Assembly: GCF_002135315.1 (NCBI RefSeq)
Contig: NZ_NEGA01000016.1
Span: forward strand, 1 to 64,000
Source: Acinetobacter sp. ANC 3903
Lineage (GTDB): Bacteria; Pseudomonadota; Gammaproteobacteria; Pseudomonadales; Moraxellaceae
Direction of reading: 5' to 3'
Length of the DNA stretch: 64,000 nucleotides
The position numbers and the translations under genes were made by a program. Under the pieces are notes generated by a model. The model made no database searches. It was given only the letters and a program-made list of their open reading frames with translations, and had not been told where the DNA came from. This document shows positions 58,332 to 64,000 of the stretch, piece by piece. The stretch's first letter is position 1. Each line of letters opens with the position of its first letter.

Positions 58332-58820
58332 TTAGTCATCCTCTTCCACTTCACGCAATAAGTGATGACTAATCCCATCGGCACGTAAAAAGGCAAAATC
58401 GTAGCTTGCTGTCGCCAGCGCCAGTACACGACGCTCAAATTCCTGCCACAAAGGACGTACATCTTTGTAATGAATACCTAAACCACTGTCATCAGTAAAA
58501 TGTCGATTCTTTTCACAGATTTTTAAAGCGTGATACAGCTTACGACCCTTCGAGGCATCATCACGCAAACGAACCCGTTTAGATAATACAAAGCCTTCGA
58601 CATGCCGAATATCGGCAAATGGCAACATCGGCACTAAAATTTGATCCAGCTGGGCATCCAGACGTTTCCAGACAGCCGTATGCTGTTCTGCTGTATAGGT
58701 ATTCCATTTAATCACTTCATGATTAAAACGACGGCAACCACGGCATACCGAATCACCAAACACCGTAGAGCAGCGCCCTGCACATGGAGTCAAAGAGGCA
58801 ATTCGACGATCAATATTCAA
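58332..58820 (-). CDS. DUF1289-containing protein
   Basis: The 162 residues start with a Cys-rich module, CAGRCSTVFGDSVCRGCRRF, close to the N-terminus, the zinc-finger-like CxxxC...CxGC pattern of DUF1289 proteins. A longer C-terminal region with FADIRHVEGFVLSKRVRLRD and DSGLGIHYKDVRPLWQEFER follows and is unrecognised. The protein is cytoplasmic and of unknown function. It is a single gene, divergent from trhO. Confidence 0.8.
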   Translation of the reverse strand: MNIDRRIASLTPCAGRCSTVFGDSVCRGCRRFNHEVIKWNTYTAEQHTAVWKRLDAQLDQILVPMLPFADIRHVEGFVLSKRVRLRDDASKGRKLYHALKICEKNRHFTDDSGLGIHYKDVRPLWQEFERRVLALATASYDFAFLRADGISHHLLREVEEDD

Positions 58821-59025
58821 GATAAACTCCGAAATTCAATAACATTCAGGTCTGACAGATGAAGACCACTTTATATTTAACATTCAATTAGCACAGGCAT
58901 AATACATCTCCAAACAGCAAATTAAAAACCATATTTCATACATGGTTTTCTCGCTAATTCAGACAATTCACGTTAGAATATGCGCCTTAAATTTTGTCCT
59001 ATCTTAAATACATTTGGAGTATTCC

Positions 59026-59958
59026 ATGAACGCTACTGTAGAACAGCTTGCACCTGTAGAACAGCAAGCGACCACTGAATGGGTTGTTGCAGCACTTTAT
59101 CAATTCAAAGAAGTTCAAGATCCTGCCGATCTTCAACAACGCCTACTTGATTTGGTAAAAACCATCAATCTTTGTGGAACTCTAATTGTGGCTGGTGAAG
59201 GCATTAACGGAACTGTAGCGGGCGACCGTGCAGCGATTGATACAATCCATCAATTTCTGCTGAATGAAGGTTTTAACGCCATGGAATACAAAGAGTCTCA
59301 CAGCTCTGACAAACCATTCCGTAAAATGAAAATTAAACTAAAAACTGAAATTGTGACTTTGGGTGTGGAAGTTAAACCACGCGACTTAGTCGGTCACTAT
59401 CTTGATCCTAAAGAATGGAATGAACTGATTGCACGTGATGACGTGATCTTGATTGATACGCGTAACGACTACGAATATAAAGCCGGTACGTTCAAAGGCG
59501 CGGTTGATCCTAAAACTGAAACTTTCCGTGAATTTCCGGAATACGTCAAACAGAACCTTGAACAGCACAAAGACAAGAAAATTGCCATGTTCTGTACCGG
59601 CGGGATTCGCTGTGAAAAATCAACTTCATTATTACTGCAAGAAGGTTTTAATGAAGTCTATCATTTAAAAGGCGGTATCTTAAAATACCTGGAAGAAACC
59701 CCTGCTGAAGAAAGTCTGTGGGAAGGCGAATGTTTCGTATTTGATGGCCGTACCGCAGTTACCCACGGTGTAGAAGAAGGTCAGAACGTTAAATGTCATG
59801 CTTGTGGTTGGCCGCTACTTCCTCAAGAAGTTGAACTTCCAAGTTATGAACATGGCGTATCATGCAAATACTGCATCGACAAAACCACAGAACAGCAGAA
59901 AGCCGGATTCCGTATGCGTCAATCGCAGATTGCAGCGGCTAAACGTAAACGTCTGTAA
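59026..59958 (+). CDS. trhO: tRNA uridine(34) hydroxylase TrhO (rhodanese-related)
   Basis: TrhO (YceA) hydroxylates U34 of several tRNAs, leading to 5-hydroxyuridine derivatives. From the ATG at 59026, with GGAG upstream, it has 310 residues; a start at 59014 lacks a site. The N-terminal acylphosphatase-like domain (GTLIVAGEGINGTVAG) precedes a rhodanese domain with active-site Cys in FCTGGIRCEKS near residue 185. A C-terminal zinc-binding segment has CHACGWPL and SCKYCID. It is a single gene ending in a strong terminator, beyond which an IS30 element is inserted. Confidence 0.95.
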   Translation: MNATVEQLAPVEQQATTEWVVAALYQFKEVQDPADLQQRLLDLVKTINLCGTLIVAGEGINGTVAGDRAAIDTIHQFLLNEGFNAMEYKESHSSDKPFRKMKIKLKTEIVTLGVEVKPRDLVGHYLDPKEWNELIARDDVILIDTRNDYEYKAGTFKGAVDPKTETFREFPEYVKQNLEQHKDKKIAMFCTGGIRCEKSTSLLLQEGFNEVYHLKGGILKYLEETPAEESLWEGECFVFDGRTAVTHGVEEGQNVKCHACGWPLLPQEVELPSYEHGVSCKYCIDKTTEQQKAGFRMRQSQIAAAKRKRL

Positions 59959-59978
59959 TTCAAACTAAGAAAATCTTT

Positions 59979-60007
59979 TAAAAAGTCCTCTTTAGAGGAC
60001 TTTTTTA
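59979..60007 (+). terminator. Terminator after trhO
   Basis: AAAGTCCTC at 59982-59990 pairs with GAGGACTTT at 59995-60003 around TTTA, and a T-run follows. Confidence 0.88.
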
Positions 60008-60026
60008 TTTACCTTGGATTCTCAAA

Positions 60027-61046
60027 TGAAGTGCAACAGAGATTAAATTATTGGAAGGAAGCAAGATGAGATAGCATTTTGCTTCCGACCGACCAAAGTC
60101 AAAGTTGCATCATGAACTATACTCATCTTACTCAAGAAGAAAGATATCAGATTTCTACGTTGTTACGTGAAGGTTTTTCTAAGCGCTATATTGCCTGGAG
60201 GCTAAATCGCTCACCTTCAACCATTTCCAGAGAAATAGCACGCAATCGAACAAGGAATGGTTATTTCGCTAAACATGCTAATAAATTAGCTCAAAGACGG
60301 CATTGCCCTAATCCCAAAAGAATCCCTTATGATATTTGGGTACAAGTCATTGCTTATCTTGATCTCCAATGGAGTCCCGAACAGATTGCTTCTCATATTT
60401 CAGTCAGTCTACATTCCATATACAGGTTTATACAGCAGGATAAAAGCAGAGGCGGTGTGCTCTTCCACAACTTACGTCTCAGAAATCAAAGAAAGAGGAA
60501 ATATGGCTCTATTGAGACTCGTGGCCAACTGACAAACCGCAAAAGCATTCACGATAGACCTGTTGAGATTGAGCAGCGCTCCCGCTTCGGTGATTTGGAA
60601 ATAGATACGATTGTTGGCAAGAATCACCAACAATCCCTGGTTTCAATTGTAGATCGGAAGACGGGTTATCTTTGGCTGAAAAAGTGCAGCACGCGAAAGG
60701 CTGAGGAAGTTTGCCAAGCCACGATCAAATTATTGGAACCCATCAAAGCACATCTAAAGACAATTACCGCGGACAATGGTAAAGAGTTCAGCCTGCATGA
60801 GTATGCTGCTCAGGAATTAGATGTAGACTGGTATTTCGCTGATCCCTATAGTGCCTGGCAGCGAGGAACAAATGAAAATACAAATGGATTGATCAGACAA
60901 TATATTAGAAAAGGCAGTGACTTGAATGACTATGCGGATGCATATATTGCAGAAACTACTCAACGATTGAATCATCGTCCAAGAAAAAGACTCGGCTTTA
61001 AAAGTCCGAGTCAGGTATTATGGCAACAACATGGTGTTGCACTTCA
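60027..61046 (+). mobile_element. IS30-family insertion sequence
   Basis: An IS30-type transposase gene is flanked by TGAAGTGCAACA at 60027-60038 and its exact inverse TGTTGCACTTCA at 61035-61046, so the element is about 1,020 bp. The right repeat overlaps the 3' end of the transposase coding sequence. AA flanks both ends (60025-60026 and 61047-61048), compatible with the short target duplications of IS30. The inverted repeats outside the 12-bp core are imperfect. It lies 20 bases past the trhO terminator. Confidence 0.75.
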
Positions 61047-61059
61047 AATGCTAATCTAA
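60112..61059 (+). CDS. IS30-family transposase
   Basis: The 315 residues start at the ATG at 60112. They comprise an N-terminal helix-turn-helix (YTHLTQEERYQISTLLREGF, LNRSPSTISREIARN), a middle DNA-binding region (QWSPEQIASHI), and the DDE catalytic core: Asp in GDLEIDTIVGK, Asp in TADNGKEF and Glu in NENTNGLIRQY. It is intact and of normal length, so the element could be active. The final codons lie in and just beyond the right inverted repeat. Confidence 0.92.
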   Translation: MNYTHLTQEERYQISTLLREGFSKRYIAWRLNRSPSTISREIARNRTRNGYFAKHANKLAQRRHCPNPKRIPYDIWVQVIAYLDLQWSPEQIASHISVSLHSIYRFIQQDKSRGGVLFHNLRLRNQRKRKYGSIETRGQLTNRKSIHDRPVEIEQRSRFGDLEIDTIVGKNHQQSLVSIVDRKTGYLWLKKCSTRKAEEVCQATIKLLEPIKAHLKTITADNGKEFSLHEYAAQELDVDWYFADPYSAWQRGTNENTNGLIRQYIRKGSDLNDYADAYIAETTQRLNHRPRKRLGFKSPSQVLWQQHGVALQMLI

Positions 61060-61202
61060 GTACTAAAAAAACAAAAGATAAAAAAAGATACCAAGACACA
61101 CAAATAATGTATATATAATCATCAATAATCTGTTAATCTGAGAACTACAACACACAATAAGAGCTAACTTATTCATATTTAACGTGAAAAAGGATAAAAA
61201 TT

Positions 61203-61487
61203 ATGCCTAGAGCAATTAGCCGTTCAATTGATTATACCCGTCGTTTTCACCAGGTTCGGGAAAAAAATCACCTAAAAATAGAACAACAAAAACAGATTTT
61301 AGAGCACGAATCACATCTTTTTATTGTGGTATTAGGTGCCATGATCGGCAGTATCTTGTCTATATTCATCGCTTATCACCTTACACCTAATTTTATAGAA
61401 TACGCCCTGCTCAGTGCGGTTCCTTTTGCACTAGCCTATAGTTTAAGAAAAGTTTATATCCATACCTTAATCCATAGCCCAGAATAA
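61203..61487 (+). CDS. Small two-helix membrane protein, unknown function
   Basis: The 94 residues have a basic N-terminal region of about 38 residues (RRFHQVREKNHLKIEQQKQI) and two membrane helices (LFIVVLGAMIGSILSIFIAY and ALLSAVPFALAYSL). AAAAAGG precedes the ATG. The family is not recognised. The same-strand run of small membrane genes from here to 62628 may be one transcription unit. Confidence 0.7.
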   Translation: MPRAISRSIDYTRRFHQVREKNHLKIEQQKQILEHESHLFIVVLGAMIGSILSIFIAYHLTPNFIEYALLSAVPFALAYSLRKVYIHTLIHSPE

Positions 61488-61570
61488 CCTGCTGTATTTA
61501 GAAGGATACTTTACCCTGAGCCGAATAATATTTAGGATGGTTGAAATATCATTATTATTTTTATAACCAT

Positions 61571-62185
61571 ATGAATCTGACTGAGTGGATTATTTCCATT
61601 ATGGAACAACTGGGCTACCTCGGTATTGCCCTGCTCATGTTTCTCGACAATGTATTCCCTCCGATTCCTTCTGAAATTATCATGCCTTCCGCAGGTTACT
61701 CAGCCTCACAAGGTCAGCTCACACTCCTTGGGGTCATTATCGCAGGCTGTTTCGGCTCACTGCTCGCTGCAGCTTTTCTATATTGGATTGGCTATCAGTT
61801 CAAGCATGAAGGCATTTTTCGATTTATAGACCGTTATGGCAAATATCTGTTTATCAAATCTGAAGATGTGAAAAAGTCATTGGGCTGGTTTGAGCATTAT
61901 GGACATCGCATCGTATTCTTTGGCCGTATGATTCCCGCCGTACGTTCCCTGATTAGTATTCCAGCGGGCATGAGCCACATGCCCTTTTGGAAATTTATGT
62001 TTTATAGCAGCTTGGGTACTATCATCTGGACCACTTTTCTTGCCTGTGTCGGATTTTATTTTGGTGAAAATCAGCAGCTCATGCAGCAAATTTTTAGTAA
62101 AGTCAGTGATGTGATTATTGTCATTGTCGTGCTCCTTATTGGCTGGATTGTATACCGTAGACAGCTACGCAAAATGAAGAACTAA
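61571..62185 (+). CDS. DedA-family membrane protein
   Basis: From the ATG at 61571 the product has 204 residues; a TTG at 61541 is also possible and has an AGGATGG near it. The SNARE-associated/DedA domain shows FLDNVFPPIPSEIIMPSAGY, GCFGSLLAAAFLYWIGYQ and FFGRMIPAVRSLISIPAGMSHM, the conserved re-entrant loop motif. DedA proteins help maintain membrane potential and recycle undecaprenyl or other polyprenyl phosphates across the inner membrane. The exact substrate for this subgroup is not evident. It is followed after 23 bases by another membrane gene. Confidence 0.9.
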   Translation: MNLTEWIISIMEQLGYLGIALLMFLDNVFPPIPSEIIMPSAGYSASQGQLTLLGVIIAGCFGSLLAAAFLYWIGYQFKHEGIFRFIDRYGKYLFIKSEDVKKSLGWFEHYGHRIVFFGRMIPAVRSLISIPAGMSHMPFWKFMFYSSLGTIIWTTFLACVGFYFGENQQLMQQIFSKVSDVIIVIVVLLIGWIVYRRQLRKMKN

Positions 62186-62208
62186 TTGTGATTTTATCCG
62201 GGGCTTAA

Positions 62209-62628
62209 ATGCAACAATATCTAAAAAGTTTTGCTATCGATTATGGCGTGGTTTTACTTCTCAGCGTTTTGTTTCTATGGTTTGTCACCAATCTTGGCTT
62301 GATGCTCTTCGTCGCTATTTTTTTGGTTACCATGATTCGTCATGTGGTTAAATTCCTGCAAAAAGAACAACGCTTGCCGACTGCACAAGAACGCAATATC
62401 TTGGTCTGGGGAAATACCGCGATTGCCATTACTTTAGAGTGTTTTATTATATTCTTTTTGGTCATGATGAACCCGAATGCAGAACAAATTATTCAATCTG
62501 CTGAAAAAATGGGGCTAGCAGGTTATGCCGTATTTATGTTGCTCATCGTTGCAATACATTTTGCTTTATTCTTTATTGCCTATCAGTGGATGAGTCCTCT
62601 CTTCTTGAAATTAAAATCCAGAAAATAG
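62209..62628 (+). CDS. Four-helix membrane protein, ABZJ_00895-like
   Basis: The 139 residues have four hydrophobic helices (GVVLLLSVLFLWFVTNL, LMLFVAIFLVTMI, AIAITLECFIIFFLVMM and YAVFMLLIVAIHFALFFIAY) and a basic end (LKLKSRK). The layout matches a small uncharacterised Acinetobacter membrane family, recalled as ABZJ_00895, but I could not check this. It probably shares the DedA transcript and ends at a terminator. Function unknown. Confidence 0.7.
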   Translation: MQQYLKSFAIDYGVVLLLSVLFLWFVTNLGLMLFVAIFLVTMIRHVVKFLQKEQRLPTAQERNILVWGNTAIAITLECFIIFFLVMMNPNAEQIIQSAEKMGLAGYAVFMLLIVAIHFALFFIAYQWMSPLFLKLKSRK

Positions 62629-62642
62629 CTAGTTGAACAAAT

Positions 62643-62669
62643 AAAAAAGCACCTTATGGTGCTTTTTTA
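62643..62669. terminator. Terminator after the 62209 membrane gene
   Basis: AAGCACC at 62647-62653 pairs with GGTGCTT at 62658-62664 around TTAT, with A and T runs either side. Confidence 0.88.
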
Positions 62670-62730
62670 TTTAACAAATTAATCTAGGGTAAATAAATAA
62701 GCCGCTATTGGAACGACGCAAGGCGCACCA

Positions 62731-63255
62731 TCACGCTGGCGTATGGTACATCAAATACAATTCATTCAAGTTATCTGGAATTTCTTCAGCAATTTCATCC
62801 ATGAGCTGACCATTGCGGCGGAAAGATTCCATTTGTGGATCTTCTTCATCTACACCACTAAAGACCATCATCGGTAAAGTTAAATCTACCAGTTGCTCTT
62901 CATGTTCTGGCGTAAACCAAGCATCTTCGTTTAAGAACATGGCATCGACAAAACCAACGCTCCAGTCACCTAAACTTGAATCCACATCTGCTTCTTCAAT
63001 TTCAAAAGGAAATTCAATTCCCTCTTCGTTCGCCAGGTTTTGACGAATCGATTCTAACCAGGCTTTTACTTGTGCAATAATTTCACTCGGAACTTTCTTT
63101 TGATTGTTGTCAAAGAGTTCATCGAGCCACTTATCAAAAGCAGGGCCAACTGCAATTGCACACAGAAAACCATGAGTTGCCGCAAAATCCAGACCATATT
63201 CGTTTTGGTCGCCATCTAGATAATCGCTCAAAAGGTCTAAATCTAAAGCACTCAT
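62731..63255 (-). CDS. UPF0149 (YecA/YgfB-like) protein
   Basis: The 174 acidic residues show LDLLSDYLDGDQNEYGLDFAATHGFLCAIAVGP near the N-terminus and GDWSVGFVDAMFLNEDAW at about 97-114, both characteristic of the UPF0149 family, whose members include YgfB and the YecA N-terminal region. In Pseudomonas a related YgfB affects antibiotic-tolerance gene regulation, but the role here is unknown. It is followed upstream of its start by the small acidic gene on the same strand. Confidence 0.87.
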   Translation of the reverse strand: MSALDLDLLSDYLDGDQNEYGLDFAATHGFLCAIAVGPAFDKWLDELFDNNQKKVPSEIIAQVKAWLESIRQNLANEEGIEFPFEIEEADVDSSLGDWSVGFVDAMFLNEDAWFTPEHEEQLVDLTLPMMVFSGVDEEDPQMESFRRNGQLMDEIAEEIPDNLNELYLMYHTPA

Positions 63256-63324
63256 TTAAAATCCAAGTTTGTAAAATAACTACCGCATAGCATAGCATTT
63301 TAGCTGGCTGTGCAGAATCCTATT

Positions 63325-63534
63325 TTAGTCTTCTTCATCATCAAAATCGTCGTCATCATCAAGATCATAATCAAAATCTTTCAGTTCACGCTCTAAACGA
63401 CGTTGTGCGAGAAGGTCATCAATGAGACGACGTTTTTCTAACGACTCTTTAGCACTAATTTTGCTTGATACTTCATCAAAACTAACATCATCATCACTGT
63501 AGCTATCATCTAGTTCAAAATCTGTAGAAGACAC
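63325..63534 (-). CDS. Small highly acidic protein, PA3496-like
   Basis: The 69 residues are very rich in Asp and Glu, with one charged central helix EKRRLIDDLLAQRRLERELKDF and an Asp-run at the C-terminus (DYDLDDDDDF). The central R-x-I-D-x-L-L-x-x-R-R-L-x-x-E-L pattern resembles small proteins named after Pseudomonas PA3496 (putative envelope integrity). That resemblance is from memory. It lies 69 bases upstream of the UPF0149 gene on the same strand. Confidence 0.6.
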   Translation of the reverse strand: MSSTDFELDDSYSDDDVSFDEVSSKISAKESLEKRRLIDDLLAQRRLERELKDFDYDLDDDDDFDDEED

Positions 63535-63909
63535 TAAAACTACCTCATGGTGAAAAAAAAGTGAATGGGCCTAGGCGCTATTTATCGTACCTATGTAATT
63601 TTGTCAAGTATTTTTATTTTTTTATCTTAGAAACACCATTTTATCTTGTTTTTTACCTCTAAAATTGTGTATTTATGAACGCTGAGAATTTTTATTACGC
63701 CGGATAAAGCAAACTCAAAATATTTTGTAGGCGATCCCTCACCCGGCCTTGAAAAAAAAAATTTCAGCCCCATATTGAAAACAATTGTTAAATCAAATTC
63801 ATATTTTTTAAATGAGACTTGAGCAATCAATATTCAAAACAATTTTAATCGAATTGTGCTATCATGCACGGTTTTTCACTGCCACAGATTCAACGAAGAG
63901 TAAGCAAAG
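63535..63909. promoter_or_regulatory. rpoD upstream region with an extended -10 promoter
   Basis: No ORF here has a plausible start. TGCTATCAT at 63857-63865 is an extended -10 element (TG, one base, TATCAT) about 45 bases before the rpoD start. A -35 is poor (TTCAAA at 63833), as often found with extended -10 promoters. The rest is AT-rich and holds the promoter of the divergent small acidic gene. Confidence 0.5.
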
Positions 63910-64000
63910 ATGAGCGATATGACTTCCCCTACTTCGCAAGTAGCGGCTCTGATTAGCCGAGGCAAAGAGCAAGGTTACTTAACTTACGCTGAGGTTAACG
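63910..64000 (+). CDS. rpoD: RNA polymerase sigma-70 factor RpoD, start only
   Basis: The frame starts MSDMTSPTSQVAALISRGKEQGYLTYAEVN and is cut by the window end after 30 residues. This is the region 1.1 of the housekeeping sigma factor, recognisable by ISRGKEQGYLTYAEVN. The rest is outside the window. It is not next to dnaG, unlike in E. coli. Confidence 0.9.
   Translation, partial: MSDMTSPTSQVAALISRGKEQGYLTYAEVN

Noticed and set aside
63627..63830. Minus-strand 67-codon ORF before rpoD
   Set aside because: It lies in AT-rich promoter DNA, has no ribosome binding site and no family resemblance.

Overview
The window is chromosomal DNA of a gammaproteobacterium, almost certainly Acinetobacter. 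The evidence is the low GC content, the divergent sdhCDAB / gltA arrangement, the sucAB-lpd-sucCD block beside it, rluD divergent from bamD, hemA divergent from a TPR gene followed by lolB-ispE-tRNA-Gln-prs-rplY-pth, a pga operon, and many proteins of Acinetobacter type. The species cannot be fixed from sequence reading alone. Most of the window is core genome. The accessory or decaying parts are small: about 1-1300, 8800-10200, 40700-41450, 57660-58280 and 60027-61046.

Layout. 1-1.3 kb: 3' remnant of an IS982-like transposase and a wrecked dicarboxylate/MHS-type transporter. 1.4-5.4 kb: a lipoprotein, a methyltransferase, folD, tRNA-Cys and tRNA-Leu, and a WYL regulator. 5.6-8.8 kb: quinone reductase, acetyltransferase, a thioredoxin-like protein, small membrane proteins and a PadR repressor. 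9-10.2 kb: an unrecognised protein divergent from a broken macrodomain gene. 10.2-12.9 kb: cysD-cysN for sulfate activation, with a repeat-like insert between the two genes. 13.2-15 kb: an unknown gene and a two-domain VOC/PhnB-like gene. 15-22.4 kb: the pgaABCD operon for poly-N-acetylglucosamine (PNAG), with a separate PgaB-C-terminal-like glycoside hydrolase facing it. 22.7-37.1 kb: a TCA-cycle block (sucDC, lpd, sucBA, sdhBADC, gltA). 37.1-49 kb: a metallopeptidase-like gene, nadE, two tRNA-Met genes around a broken lipoprotein gene, rnpB, ferredoxin, coaD, smpB, a flavodoxin-like gene, pgeF, rluD, bamD and dnaG. 49-56.5 kb: hemA, TPR lipoprotein-sorting neighbourhood, ispE, four tRNA-Gln genes, prs, rplY, pth, panD. 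56.6-64 kb: FMN riboswitch and ribB, a broken LysE exporter, a DUF1289 protein, trhO, an IS30-family element, DedA and other membrane proteins, a UPF0149 protein, a small acidic protein, and the start of rpoD.

The TCA block encodes citrate synthase, 2-oxoglutarate dehydrogenase with its E3, succinyl-CoA ligase and succinate dehydrogenase, so most of the oxidative half of the cycle sits in 14 kb. Translational coupling by TAATG overlaps recurs (sucA-sucB, sdhC-sdhD, pgaA-pgaB, pgaB-pgaC).

The observations I would look at first are these. (1) The operonic PgaB keeps its deacetylase motifs but appears to have lost the His-Asp-Asp signature in its C-terminal half, while a free-standing secreted protein encoded convergently has that signature, which suggests a split PgaB. 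(2) The first of four identical tRNA-Gln genes starts one nucleotide after the ispE stop codon. (3) A long hairpin lies in the sucA leader. (4) Several pseudogenes carry single-base losses, mostly in short homopolymers. No CRISPR array, prophage or rRNA operon was seen.
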